The notes: generated by a model not told the origin, from the letters alone. Shown: positions 30,524 to 39,051, counted from the stretch's first letter. The stretch is DNA of 64,000 nucleotides from Microbacterium enclense (GCA_038182865.1 CP116226.1:3348001-3412000); one strand, 5' to 3'. Made by a program: numbers and translations.

Positions 30524-31318
30524 CGCGAGCTTCTCCTTAGGGGTGGTGTTTCCCGGCTCGGTTGAGCGCGGGTTTGCGCGCCGCGCGGCCGCGGCGACGA
30601 ACTGCAGGGGCGGGGCCGCGTCTTCGGCGTCGTCGTCCTCGAGGGGGATGGGTACGACGATCACGTCGTCGTCATCGGCGCCAACGGTGGTCGTCTCGCC
30701 CGCGTCGGAGATGACGGCGACGCGATCGGCGAGGCCCTGTTCGACGGCCTGCGCGGAGGTGTACCAGGTCTCTTCGCGCAGCAGCGCATCCCAGTCGGCG
30801 TCGCCGGCCTTGCCCTGGTAGATCTCGACGATGGAGGACTGGATGCTGTCGAGGACGTCGGCGGTCTTGCGCATCTCGTCCGCGTTGCCGTACTCGAACA
30901 CGAGGGGCGAGTGGATCATCATCGTCGTGCCGGGCATCATCACCGTCTCGTCGCACCCGGCGGCGATGAACGACGCGGCGGACGCGGCGAGGCCGTCGAC
31001 GACGGCGGTGACCTTGGCCTTGTGGGCGCGGAGCATGTTGAGGATGGACATGCCCTCGAACACATGGCCGCCGGGGGAGTTGATGCGCAGGATGATGTGC
31101 GTGACGGTGTCGGGGAGCGCGTCGAGGACCGCGCCGACGTCCTTGGTGCTGATGCCCCACCATCCGCCCCAGGAGTCGATCGGTCCGTACATGCGGATCG
31201 TCGCGACGGTGCTGCCGTCGGCGGCGGGCGGTGTGGTGACGGCGTTGAAGAACTCGGTCTTGGCTTCGGGGGTGCGGTTGCCCCAGTACCGGTTGGGGTT
31301 CTTGTTCGTGATGGTCAT
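30047..31318 (-). CDS. Capsid maturation protease (ClpP-like S14) fused to scaffold
   Basis: 423 residues. Residues about 35-215 form a ClpP-type serine protease with nucleophile S113 (DGLAASAASFIA) and H136 (MMIHSPLVF), preceded by the LRINSPGGHVFEGM oxyanion segment. After an Asp-rich and Ala-rich linker, residues about 266-423 form a helical scaffold region like the Mu gpI C-terminal half. The start overlaps the portal stop (ATGA). It would cleave the scaffold during head maturation. A nested start produces the scaffold alone (see next entry). Confidence 0.88.
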   Translation of the reverse strand: MTITNKNPNRYWGNRTPEAKTEFFNAVTTPPAADGSTVATIRMYGPIDSWGGWWGISTKDVGAVLDALPDTVTHIILRINSPGGHVFEGMSILNMLRAHKAKVTAVVDGLAASAASFIAAGCDETVMMPGTTMMIHSPLVFEYGNADEMRKTADVLDSIQSSIVEIYQGKAGDADWDALLREETWYTSAQAVEQGLADRVAVISDAGETTTVGADDDDVIVVPIPLEDDDAEDAAPPLQFVAAAARRANPRSTEPGNTTPKEKLAMSTTPFTARIRERLGVPTDATDEDVYTALDTALTERDTATAALTAQLPPGAMVVDRAAFEEMQSGAAAGREAMAALDNQRRERIISDALRDGRIATSSKDVWTASLKENEASTVAILNQMPKNAAVPVDEIGRSDQVTDEEEAQYRALFGDDTTSEED

Positions 31319-32601
31319 GCGGCCCCTTCGAGCTCGATGTCGGCGTCGTCTTCGGTGGGGGTGTCGCGGGGCGCGCCGGGCTTGCGCAGCGGGAAGCCCA
31401 GGAGGGTCCGCACGTGCGTCTCGGTGGCCTCGTCGGGGGTGATGATCTTCGCGTCGACGAGCGCGCGAATTGCTTCTGCAGTGGCGGGCTGGTTCGCGCC
31501 GATCGCTTCGAACTCGAGCAGGGGGGCCGGTTCGTCTTCGCCCCAGTTCTTGTCGACGAGGTCTTCGATGACGTGCTGCTGGACGACGTCGGCGATGTGC
31601 TGCGCGACGGCGTTGAGCGAGTCGGTGAAGAAGTTCGCGAACGTGGATCCGAGCGCCCAGGATCCGGTCTCGGTGCCCAGGTTGAGGAAGTGGGCGAGGA
31701 CGGCGCGCGCGATCTGCTCGTCGTAGTAGCGGATCGGCTTGTCGGTGTCGGGGAGATCTCCCTCGACGCCTGCGAAGCGGAACAGCGCCTGGTACGGCAG
31801 GCCTGCGCCGGCGGACTCGCCCGCGCGGGCGTTCTTGGCCACGGTGAGGCCACGCTCGAGCTCGCGGTCGATCCACTCGATGACTTGGTCGTAGGTGGCG
31901 TTCGCGGGCGGGGGCGGGCTGGTGTAGATCGGCATGCCCAGGCCGTTGCGTTCGGCGGTGAGCGCCTGGATGCGCAGCACGCGGTCTTTGAGCAACCACA
32001 TCTTGTAGGCGGGGCGGAGCAGCGATTCCCCGGCCCAGTTGCCGCCTTCGCGTTCGTTGACGAACGCGACGAGACGGTCCACGTCGATGCGCCGCTTGAC
32101 GCCGTACTGTCGAACGCCGACGAGACCACCGTCTCGGGCGACTTCGATCTTCTCGATGGTGCGCGGGGGCCGCCACGCGAGCTTGGTGAGGTTGGTGCCG
32201 CCGGTCAGGGTCTGCTCGTAGACCTGCTCGAAGTAGGAGTGCCCGTGGTCAAGCTCGAGGAGCGCGTGACGTAGGAACTCGTTCCATGAGGTGCGGCCCT
32301 TGCGCCGCCGGGGCACTCCGAGCTCGGTGCTGCCTTTGACCTTGAGCCCGAGGTTGCGGGCGACGCGGTCGGTGACCTCGTCGCGGCAGCCGGCGCCGTT
32401 CAGGTTCCATGTGGCACGGAGGATCGGCAGCTTGACGGCCCGGATGACCGAACGCACCTGGGGGTCGTCCCGCCGCATGTTGTCGGCCGTCTCGATCGAC
32501 TTAGGCCACCTGAACTCCGGCCGTTCCTCGTAGTCTCCGGCGCCGATGTCACCCCAACCGGGAACCCCGGAGCCTTCGACCACGTATCCCTGTTCGGGCA
32601 T
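31315..32601 (-). CDS. Portal protein
   Basis: 428 residues from ATG 32601 with GAGGAG 6-7 nt upstream. It resembles the DUF935/gp29-type portal group: EERPEFRWPKSIETADNMRRDDPQVRSVIRAVKLPI near the N terminus in pieces, RHALLELDHGHSYFEQVY, VAFVNEREGGNWAGESLLRPAY and QIARAVLAHFLNLG. It forms the dodecameric DNA gate of the head. It lies immediately after terL. Confidence 0.9.
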   Translation of the reverse strand: MPEQGYVVEGSGVPGWGDIGAGDYEERPEFRWPKSIETADNMRRDDPQVRSVIRAVKLPILRATWNLNGAGCRDEVTDRVARNLGLKVKGSTELGVPRRRKGRTSWNEFLRHALLELDHGHSYFEQVYEQTLTGGTNLTKLAWRPPRTIEKIEVARDGGLVGVRQYGVKRRIDVDRLVAFVNEREGGNWAGESLLRPAYKMWLLKDRVLRIQALTAERNGLGMPIYTSPPPPANATYDQVIEWIDRELERGLTVAKNARAGESAGAGLPYQALFRFAGVEGDLPDTDKPIRYYDEQIARAVLAHFLNLGTETGSWALGSTFANFFTDSLNAVAQHIADVVQQHVIEDLVDKNWGEDEPAPLLEFEAIGANQPATAEAIRALVDAKIITPDEATETHVRTLLGFPLRKPGAPRDTPTEDDADIELEGAA

Positions 32602-32612
32602 GGGATCTCCTC

Positions 32613-34343
32613 TCAGAGGTTCAACGGCCCGAGCCCCCACCCGCCGTCATCGCCCGGGAGCGTGTACAGGCGCGGAGCGGGCGGTTCAGGCAGCACCACG
32701 GGCACCGGCGGCGGGTCGATGCGCGTCAGCCCGTACAGGGCTTCCGTCATGGCCACGAGACCTGCGATGTCGACCGGCTTGGACCGGCTGCGAGACCAGA
32801 CGTCCGCGTCGGTGTACGGGGCGACCACGCCGCCTTCGATCGCGACGGTGATCGCGGGGGAGGGAGCGACGATGAACCCGCGATCGCGGACGCCGTCGGC
32901 GATTCGACCGGTGGCCATGGCGAGGGTGCCGCGGTCGATCTTGTGAACGATCAGGCCGCGTTTGTCCAGCTCTTCCTCGAACTCGCCCGACACGACTCCG
33001 GGGCCGGTCTGGAGGACCACTTCACGGTGCCCCGATTCGTCGGCGAGCTGCTCCACGTACGCCGGTGCCCAGAACATGCCGGCCTGTCGGTGTCGGATGG
33101 TCGCGAACGGCTTACCGCTGCGGGTGAACACCGCGGCCGCGAGCCAGGTCATGCTGCGGTCGACGGTGTCGAGCGCCCACACGGTGCGGGATCCGGTTTC
33201 GATCTGCGGACGGATGTCGGCGGGGGCCTGCTCGAGCTGCTGCCAGTCGCGGACGCTGATGAACGAGTTCACGAGCGCCGTGACCCACTGGCAGAGCACC
33301 TCGGTGCGGTAGCCGGCGTCGGTCATCTTGCGGATGTCGGCGATCGCCGACGCGACCGTCATTGCTCCGTAGCCGATGGAGGGGTTGGCGGCGAGGATGC
33401 CGTCGACGTCGTTCTTCTCGCACCCCTCGGGCGCGGACCATTCGAACAGGCCCGTGGAGACGTCGTTGCCGTTCGCGTACTCTTCGGCGGTCATGAGACC
33501 GTCCTCGACGTACTTCTTGAACGACGCGATGTCTTCGAGGCCTGCGGTGCGCTGCTTCTTCAGCACGACTGCTGAGGCGTCGCCGGCGTTGGAGAAGCCG
33601 ATGAGCATCCCGTTCCAGAACGACTTCGTCGTCTGGGACACGGCGTTCCAGCCGGTCCAGTCCTTCTGCTCGCGCATCTCGTCCATGAGCACACGCGCGG
33701 CGGGCTTGCCGCGGGCGTTCTTGGCCGCGCGGATCTCGTAGTGCGCGCGGGAGCGGGCGACGATCGCGAGCTGTCCGTTGGTGTCGACGACGCGGGCGGT
33801 CGCCTGCTGGAGCGATTCGATCGCGAGGTCCGCGTCTTCGTCGGTGTCGGGGTCCGGGTCGGCCCACACCTTGACGACGTTCCACGGCTCCTTGGCGATG
33901 TCGAGCGTCTGCGCGACGCCGACGACTTTGAACTTGAGGGGTGGGACGCGCTCGGGGTGGCGAGCGGAGTCGACGTACAGCCACCAGGCGGCGAGGACGC
34001 TCGCGAGCATCGTCTTGCCCTGCTGGCGGGCGACGAGCACCATGATGCTGCGGAACCGGTATTGGCCGTTGCGGCGCAGCTCGAGCGCGCGGATGAGCAG
34101 GACGCGCTGCCACGGGTAGAGGGTGACGCCCAGCACGACCGCGGCGAACTCGATCACCTCGAAGCCGAGGGAGGTGGCCGGCGTGAGGGGGCGCAGGGGC
34201 GGCGTGCCGATGCGCGGTTCTGCTTGCCCGACGTGGAGGGCTTCGGGGTCCGGTTCGACGGCGTAGATGGCGTCGAGGTACTCGTCGGTCATCCATGCTT
34301 GCCGGTTCTCGACGCTCGGTCGGGCGAGCAGGGTTGTGCTCAT
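32613..34343 (-). CDS. terL: Terminase large subunit
   Basis: 576 residues. N-terminal ATPase with Walker A-like VARQQGKTMLAS (about residues 106-113) and Walker B RVLMDEMRE. The C-terminal RNase H-like nuclease begins with VWALDTVDRSMTWLAAAVF (first catalytic Asp) and further acidic positions near VDIAGLVAMTEALYGL. It packages phage DNA into the prohead. Lambda/HK97-like terminase family with an HNH gene nearby. Confidence 0.93.
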   Translation of the reverse strand: MSTTLLARPSVENRQAWMTDEYLDAIYAVEPDPEALHVGQAEPRIGTPPLRPLTPATSLGFEVIEFAAVVLGVTLYPWQRVLLIRALELRRNGQYRFRSIMVLVARQQGKTMLASVLAAWWLYVDSARHPERVPPLKFKVVGVAQTLDIAKEPWNVVKVWADPDPDTDEDADLAIESLQQATARVVDTNGQLAIVARSRAHYEIRAAKNARGKPAARVLMDEMREQKDWTGWNAVSQTTKSFWNGMLIGFSNAGDASAVVLKKQRTAGLEDIASFKKYVEDGLMTAEEYANGNDVSTGLFEWSAPEGCEKNDVDGILAANPSIGYGAMTVASAIADIRKMTDAGYRTEVLCQWVTALVNSFISVRDWQQLEQAPADIRPQIETGSRTVWALDTVDRSMTWLAAAVFTRSGKPFATIRHRQAGMFWAPAYVEQLADESGHREVVLQTGPGVVSGEFEEELDKRGLIVHKIDRGTLAMATGRIADGVRDRGFIVAPSPAITVAIEGGVVAPYTDADVWSRSRSKPVDIAGLVAMTEALYGLTRIDPPPVPVVLPEPPAPRLYTLPGDDGGWGLGPLNL

Positions 34344-34372
34344 GCTCGCTCCCGTCTGACACGGGGCGCGGA

Positions 34373-34747
34373 CTACGTCGAGATGCCCTTGCGGAGTTTG
34401 AACTCAACGAGGCTGTTCGGCGGAGGCGGCGCGTCCGATGTCGGGTCATCGGTCGTCGCTGTCGCGGCGGCGGGTTTGGGTGCGGCCGCGGGCGTGGACT
34501 CTGGCTTGGCGCGCGGTGCGCGGCGCCGGCCGCCGTCGAGCGCTCGGCGGAGATCCTTGAGCGCAGAGAGGTAGGCGGTGCGGGTGCGTGCGCCGGCGCC
34601 GTTGTCGAGCTCGGCGGCGAGGTCGCGGAGCAGCTCGAGGAGCATGGCCTCCTCGGGCATGTGGAGCAGACCGGTGGCGCGCAGCATGCGCGTCAGGGCC
34701 TTCGAGTGGGGGCCGCGAGCGGTGCGCGGCGTGTCCGATTCGGGCAT
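34373..34747 (-). CDS. terS: Terminase small subunit
   Basis: 124 residues: a basic helical DNA-binding N-terminal half (SKALTRMLRATGLLHMPEEAM, ARTRTAYLSALKDLRRAL) and a Pro/Ala-rich linker ending in LVEFKLRKG. This pattern, directly before terL, is typical of actinophage small terminases. Confidence 0.8.
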   Translation of the reverse strand: MPESDTPRTARGPHSKALTRMLRATGLLHMPEEAMLLELLRDLAAELDNGAGARTRTAYLSALKDLRRALDGGRRRAPRAKPESTPAAAPKPAAATATTDDPTSDAPPPPNSLVEFKLRKGIST

Positions 34748-34933
34748 CGGATCGACCTCCAGGGGTGGGGTGAAAAACGCGCACCGTCCGACCAGGGGGA
34801 GAGGAACACCCCCCCGAAGGGTGTTCAGTCCCCCGATGGGGATGCTGGATTTTTGGAGGGGGGCTCCTCAGTCGGGCGCGGGGGCGGCGCAGGGAGCGCG
34901 CAGCCGTCGTCACCGCATCGGCAGCTCAACGCG
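34748..34933. other. 186-bp gap between HNH and terS: candidate cos region
   Basis: The gap holds a 7-bp inverted repeat AACACCC/GGGTGTT (34805-34811, 34819-34825), a CCCC-GAT-GGGG dyad (34831-34841) and G/C homopolymer blocks flanking a T5 run. In cos-type phages with an HNH protein beside the terminase, the cohesive-end site is commonly in this gap. No overhang can be read directly; packaging by headful remains possible. Confidence 0.35.
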
Positions 34934-35260
34934 TCACCACCAGTCCGCTACCGGCTCGCCGAGGTCGACGACGGGGTTACCGTTGCCTCGGTTGCCGTTG
35001 CACAGCGCATGGGCGTGGCGGAAGTTGTCCCAGTCTTCCTGCAGGTCGGGACGGTCCTCCACGGTGTGGAAGTGGTCGAGGTTGTGGGAGTCGGGAGTTG
35101 AGCTCGGCTCGACGTTGTAGTCGATGCGCCCGCGGCACAGCCAGCACAGTGCGAGCCGGCGCACATCGGGATCGGGCGAAGCGTCCTGCTCCTTGCCCTC
35201 TTCGAAGAACTGGTCGCGCAGCTCATGGAAGTTGCGTGTGGACGTGCGCTTGCCTGCCAT
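34934..35260 (-). CDS. HNH endonuclease next to terminase
   Basis: 108 residues. Zinc pairs CWLC and the HALCNGNRG end frame an HNH core (HNLDHFHTVEDRPDL, NFRHAHALC). HNH proteins adjacent to TerL are needed for cos cleavage in several HK97-like phages. It is the first strongly supported late gene. Confidence 0.85.
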   Translation of the reverse strand: MAGKRTSTRNFHELRDQFFEEGKEQDASPDPDVRRLALCWLCRGRIDYNVEPSSTPDSHNLDHFHTVEDRPDLQEDWDNFRHAHALCNGNRGNGNPVVDLGEPVADWW

Positions 35261-35263
35261 TGG

Positions 35264-35458
35264 CTAGCCCTTCGGGTTGGGCACGCGCTCGACCGGGAGG
35301 AGCGGCACACGCCAGCGATATGGGCGCTGTGCTCGGCGGCTCAACTCCCGGCCGAGGCGATCGAGGAGGAGGAAGGGCGGGTCCTCTCCGTCGACACCCG
35401 AAATCGAGGAGAGGACCCGCGTGCGAATGACAGAAGCCCCGAGGCCGAGAAGGGCCAT
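35264..35458 (-). CDS. Doubtful 64-residue open frame across the hairpins
   Basis: A frame from ATG 35458 to a stop 3 nt before the HNH start, with partly convincing sequence (DRLGRELSRRAQRPYRWRVPLLPVERVP). Its start lies in the loop of one large hairpin and its body spans another, so the DNA structure may be the real feature. Confidence 0.25.
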   Translation of the reverse strand: MALLGLGASVIRTRVLSSISGVDGEDPPFLLLDRLGRELSRRAQRPYRWRVPLLPVERVPNPKG

Positions 35459-35471
35459 CGGGGCTTCTGTC
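35377..35471. terminator. Two tandem large hairpins between early and late blocks
   Basis: First stem: 13 bp, 35377-35389 with 35408-35420 (GCGGGTCCTCTCC). Second stem: 14 bp, 35429-35442 with 35458-35471 (GACAGAAGCCCCGA). Both are perfect. They lie 105 nt downstream of the Abi-alpha-like gene and 117 nt before the HNH gene, so they probably insulate late transcription from read-through, and may contain a late-promoter control region between. No T run, but perfect stems of this length are unlikely by chance. Confidence 0.65.
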
Positions 35472-35575
35472 GGTAGAAACACTTCTACCGCGCGCCGAAA
35501 ATGTAGCACACGAAATTGGGGCTCGGCGCACGCGGCGAGCGCTCAGCGTGTCACCGACGGCTTGTTTGCGCTGCT

Positions 35576-36457
35576 TCAGCTTCGTTGGACACCGGGTAGA
35601 GAACTCTCACGGACGGTGCGGACCGGCGGGATCGGGTCGGTGATCGAGATGCGGTCCAGAGGGTTATCCGCGTCGTCGGTGAGTGCAATGGGCCACACGT
35701 CGCCGAGTCCAGCTGCTTGCATGGCCAGGCGGGCGCCTCTCAGAGTGATGTTGACGGTGAAGAGGTTCCAGTCGGGATAAGTTTGTGTGTTGTCCGGGCT
35801 CGAGTTGAGCCACTGTCCGGTGCCGAGGCTGCCCGATTCGACGAGCTTCTCGGCGTCGAGGCCATACAGCGCGTCGACGACTCGTGAATGCACTGTCTCG
35901 TCTGGGGCCGCTTCGCCTGCGATGGCCACCTTCACGTCGTCCATGTTGACGACGAGGGTATCCGCGAAGTGGTCACTGATGGTGACCTGGTCGGGCTCCA
36001 CGGGCCTGCCGTACCGGAGGACGGTCGGATCGGCTAGGACGTGGTCGCGGAAGGCTCTGCAAAGGATGTAGTGCAGTCGGAGCTGGTCGGAAGACATCCG
36101 TCCGATGAGGGCGGTCCAGGAGACGCCTCGGTCGTCTGCACCACTTGGAGTGCGCGCTCCTGCGAGGACGCCGCTCAGGTACTCGGCAATGAACTCGTCG
36201 TCGGCCCACTGAGCCTTGTCGAACACTTCGGCTGCGACCCGAAGGGGAATGGTCCCGTTCTCGGACTTTTCGTCGGCCCTGTCTACGACGCGTTTGACGT
36301 TGCGGTTGCGATAGCGGTTGAGCAGTTCCTGTCCCCACTCGTCAGCGAGGGGGCCGAGGAGGCGCGCGAGGACACCGCCTCCAGCCTGGGCGATCTGTGT
36401 GCCAACGGCGGTCGAAATGGGGTCCATGGCGTTGGGCTCCTCGTCACTCTCAGACAT
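35576..36457 (-). CDS. Abi-alpha-like (DUF4393-type) protein
   Basis: 293 residues from ATG 36457. The segments LLGPLADEWGQELLNRYRNRNVKRVVDRADEK, cut here for length into LLGPLADEWGQELL and RNVKRVVDRADEK, then FDKAQWADDEFIAEYLSGVL and ALIGRMSSDQLRLHYILC, match the layout of Abi-alpha proteins. These have a helical N terminus, a dimer-like helix and a PLLEEASLEDDEELQ-equivalent stretch. That family is linked to abortive infection in Gram-positive bacteria. TAGCCT lies 7 nt before the ATG, a leaderless promoter of its own inside the early gene string, so expression in the lysogen is likely. Similarity is by eye. Confidence 0.65.
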   Translation of the reverse strand: MSESDEEPNAMDPISTAVGTQIAQAGGGVLARLLGPLADEWGQELLNRYRNRNVKRVVDRADEKSENGTIPLRVAAEVFDKAQWADDEFIAEYLSGVLAGARTPSGADDRGVSWTALIGRMSSDQLRLHYILCRAFRDHVLADPTVLRYGRPVEPDQVTISDHFADTLVVNMDDVKVAIAGEAAPDETVHSRVVDALYGLDAEKLVESGSLGTGQWLNSSPDNTQTYPDWNLFTVNITLRGARLAMQAAGLGDVWPIALTDDADNPLDRISITDPIPPVRTVRESSLPGVQRS

Positions 36458-36467
36458 GAGCCCGAGG

Positions 36468-36803
36468 CTACAGGCGCTCATCGGCGGTGTCCTGCTTTCG
36501 GTGGGTCACCGTGGGGATGGTGCGGTAGGGGGTGAGGTCTTGGTCGAGTTGGTCGATGCGGACTATGACGGGTTGGTCTTGGTAGGGGCGCCAGAGTGCG
36601 CGGTGGATGCCGCGGTCGAGCGCGTGGGAGTAGGGGCAGTCCTGGAGGGTGGTGCCGACGCTTGCGGTTTCGTCGAGGCACGCCTGGGGGTGGAGGAGGT
36701 AGACGCGTTGCGTGATGCTGACGGCGCGGGCGATGTGGTCGGTGGGGTGTCGTTTCGCGCCGACCTTGGCTTCGATGGTGTCGGCGGGCTCGAGGCGGCT
36801 CAT
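36468..36803 (-). CDS. Hypothetical early protein
   Basis: 111 residues with a basic middle, no membrane segment (TIEAKVGAKRHPTDHIARAV, VYLLHPQACLDETASV, YQDQPVIVRIDQLDQDLTPY). Start overlaps the upstream stop. Last gene of the coupled early series; the next gene has its own promoter. No family recognised. Confidence 0.6.
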   Translation of the reverse strand: MSRLEPADTIEAKVGAKRHPTDHIARAVSITQRVYLLHPQACLDETASVGTTLQDCPYSHALDRGIHRALWRPYQDQPVIVRIDQLDQDLTPYRTIPTVTHRKQDTADERL

Positions 36804-37153
36804 GGGCGGGCCTCTAGCGTTGCGCGGTGAAGGTTCACGAGCGCAACGACGTATTCGGTGGTGGATCGGTCGTAGGACGGTCCCATGACGGGGCCAGGAC
36901 CGTTGAGCAGCCCCTGAGGTTCCTCGACGATGAAGTTGTCGGCCTGGACGGTCTCGTACGCTTTCCAGGGGCCGGGGCGGGCGGCGTCGCTCAGGCGTGC
37001 GAGCTCTGGGTCTGACAGTACGTTGAGCAGCTCTCGCAGCGTGAGGGCGAGTGGCGGGACGGTCTGCAGGACGGTGCTGGGGCCGGCCTGATCGAAGTCG
37101 GCGAGCGCGGCTCGTGCGGCGTCGATCGCTGCGGGCAGGGTGGGCTGGTTCAC
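36800..37153 (-). CDS. Hypothetical early protein
   Basis: 117 residues from a GTG overlapping the upstream stop (GTGA). It has a helical N-terminal half (LPAAIDAARAALADFDQAG, LALTLRELLNVLSDPELARL). A second part follows (YDRSTTEYVVALVNLHRATLE) that is frequent in small actinophage proteins of unknown function, often near DUF4326-like genes. Confidence 0.6.
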   Translation of the reverse strand: MNQPTLPAAIDAARAALADFDQAGPSTVLQTVPPLALTLRELLNVLSDPELARLSDAARPGPWKAYETVQADNFIVEEPQGLLNGPGPVMGPSYDRSTTEYVVALVNLHRATLEARP

Positions 37154-37797
37154 GGGCGGTTCGCCGCTTCCTGTCGGGCCGCGGCGAGCGCGGTGGCGGT
37201 GGGGATGGTGTGTTGGGTGATGGTGTGGCAGTTGCAGGGGGTCCAGAGGTCGTTGCTGTCGAGGGTGATCTCGGTGCAGTTGCTGTGCTTGCCTTGGGCG
37301 CATTCGGGGCATTGGTGTTCGGGGTTGGCGAGGCGGAGGAGGACGTCGCCGTGGCAGGCCTCGTCGGGCGGGCAGGTGCAGGCGAGGTCGCGGCCGCGGA
37401 GGTTGGCGACGATGGCGGTGAGGGGGCGGTATATGAAGGTTGCGGGGCCTCGTTCTCCGCCGAGGTGCCGCCAGTTGGGGAAGTGGAGCGAGCCGGTGAT
37501 GGCGAGGGGTTCGAAGTCCTGTTGGATCATGCGGGCGATGGCGGGGTTGTCGAGGCTGGGGTACTGGGCGCCGACGTCGCTGAAGGTGATGGGGCATTCC
37601 CACTCGGATCCGGGGCCGACGTAGACAGCCGCGGTGATGTCGATGGCGTCGGCGAGGGGCATGCGATCGAGCAGCTGCATGCGGCGTGCACCGCGAGGGC
37701 TGTGGGTGGTGATGGCACGGTGTCGGGGGTTGGCGTTGTTGGCGATCGCGGCGAGCACGGTGGCGGTGCTGAGGGCGTCGTCGTCGTATCCGGTCAT
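37150..37797 (-). CDS. DUF4326-like protein with Cys-rich C terminus
   Basis: 215 residues from ATG 37797. The central portion (VYVGPGSEWECPITFSDVG, LRGRDLACTCPPDEACHGDV, LLRLAN) matches DUF4326, a phage-associated domain of unknown function. The usual signature is a Cys-Cys-His-Gly-Asp segment. The C-terminal part adds two more Cys pairs (QCPECAQGKHSNCTE, WTPCNCHT), likely binding zinc. It belongs to the early operon and is coupled to its neighbours by overlaps. Confidence 0.75.
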   Translation of the reverse strand: MTGYDDDALSTATVLAAIANNANPRHRAITTHSPRGARRMQLLDRMPLADAIDITAAVYVGPGSEWECPITFSDVGAQYPSLDNPAIARMIQQDFEPLAITGSLHFPNWRHLGGERGPATFIYRPLTAIVANLRGRDLACTCPPDEACHGDVLLRLANPEHQCPECAQGKHSNCTEITLDSNDLWTPCNCHTITQHTIPTATALAAARQEAANRP

Positions 37798-38024
37798 GCG
37801 TCGTACTCCTGGGCTGCGTGTTCGCGACGGCGCTGACGGCGGTCGCGTTTGATGAGGCGGTGGGCTTTGCGGTGTGCGCTGGCGGCGGTGAGCGCCCACC
37901 AGGCGCCTTGCATGACCAGCGAGGGGGTGTTGTCGGTCCAGGCGTGTCGGAGGCGGATGCGCCAGCCGATCGCGGCTGGCTGCAGCTCGTACCCGTCGAC
38001 TTGCATCCGCGGCCGCTGGCTCAT
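37794..38024 (-). CDS. Small basic early protein
   Basis: 76 residues, with a strand region (MQVDGYELQPAAIGWRIRL) and a very basic helix at the end (AHRKAHRLIKRDRRQRRRE). Coupled to neighbours by 4-nt overlaps on both sides. Possibly DNA or RNA binding from its charge; not assigned. Confidence 0.55.
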   Translation of the reverse strand: MSQRPRMQVDGYELQPAAIGWRIRLRHAWTDNTPSLVMQGAWWALTAASAHRKAHRLIKRDRRQRRREHAAQEYDA

Positions 38025-38446
38025 CGGACGGGCCCGTAGTACCGGGCGGTGTGTGCCGCGGAGCGTCGTGTGCCGTGGGATCGGCGGAGGTGGCGCCACT
38101 GCATGCGGTAGCAGCGCCAGAAGGCGAGTAGCCCTCGCGGGGTGAGCCTGTACCGCGACGTGCGGACGACTGCCGAGTTGGCTGCTGCGCGGCGGCGGCG
38201 GTCCGCTCCTTGGCACAGTCGGTCATGGAATCGGCGCAGTGGCATGGTGAGCGGCAGCCAGATCGCCTGCATGAGGCGTTCCTCGCCGTCGTAGAGCGCG
38301 TCCTCGTCGGCGGCGACCTTTCGCTCGGCGGCGCGCTGGGTGTAGGCGCGGCGGGCGAAGCGTGAGAGCTGTCCGTCGATCTCGGCTTGCCATCGGGTGA
38401 TGCCGAGCAGGTTGGGGCTGATCCGGTAGGAGGTGATGGGGAACAT
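38021..38446 (-). CDS. Basic early protein
   Basis: 141 residues, Arg-rich and helical (FARRAYTQRAAERKVAADED, LRRFHDRLCQGADRRRRAAA, FWRCYRMQWRHLRRSHGTRR). The first 40 residues look like an ordered domain (TSYRISPNLLGITRWQAEIDG). ATG overlaps the upstream stop. Function unknown. Confidence 0.55.
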   Translation of the reverse strand: MFPITSYRISPNLLGITRWQAEIDGQLSRFARRAYTQRAAERKVAADEDALYDGEERLMQAIWLPLTMPLRRFHDRLCQGADRRRRAAANSAVVRTSRYRLTPRGLLAFWRCYRMQWRHLRRSHGTRRSAAHTARYYGPVR

Positions 38447-39051
38447 CAGGAGCCGTCTCCGTCGCGGCCCTGCCATTCGGCGGCGGTGGTGATGGTGAGC
38501 AGGTGCGGCGGCTGGTCGAAGCCGAGCATCTTCTCGAGGATGCGGACGGTCTCGTCGAAGCCGTACTGGACGCCCGGGCGGGGGCGTGTGCCGGGCGCGG
38601 TGAGGGCGTGGAAGGTGATCACGCGCGGGTCGTTCAGCTTGAGGCCCATCCGCTGCTTCAGGTTCAGGGCTTCGCCACGGCTGGCGGTGACGAGGACGCG
38701 CTCGACTCCTTCGGGCGCGGAGAGCAGCCACTGCTCGGCGAGGTGGGTCTTGCCTTCCTGTCGTTCGCCGACGATGACGTGGCGTGGGCCGTCCCGATAG
38801 GTCACGGGCTCGATGACGGCGCGGACGGTGCGGCTTTCCTCGAGCTGGGCACGGTGGTCGGCGTCACCTTCGACCAGGTCAAGTGGGGAGCCGATCATGC
38901 GCGTGTCCGTGTCGCTGCGGCGAGTGCGGAGTGTGTAGTGCTCCTGGATGGCGGCGGCGAGCGCGAGGGCGATCTCGTCGTAGTTGGGGAGGAGGTCGAC
39001 GTTGGGGGCGAGGTCGTCGAGGGTGTTCTCGATGAGCGTGGTGAGGTTCAT
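38446..39051 (-). CDS. P-loop NTPase, early region
   Basis: 201 residues. A Walker A motif (VGERQEGKTHLAEQW) lies in the middle, followed by strands RVLVTASRG and RVITFHAL, the layout of a small NTPase or helicase-accessory protein. No clear Walker B is seen except possibly FDETVRIL. It sits between the basic proteins and the lipoprotein and helicase genes. It may act in DNA replication or packaging of early complexes; unproven. Confidence 0.65.
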   Translation of the reverse strand: MNLTTLIENTLDDLAPNVDLLPNYDEIALALAAAIQEHYTLRTRRSDTDTRMIGSPLDLVEGDADHRAQLEESRTVRAVIEPVTYRDGPRHVIVGERQEGKTHLAEQWLLSAPEGVERVLVTASRGEALNLKQRMGLKLNDPRVITFHALTAPGTRPRPGVQYGFDETVRILEKMLGFDQPPHLLTITTAAEWQGRDGDGS

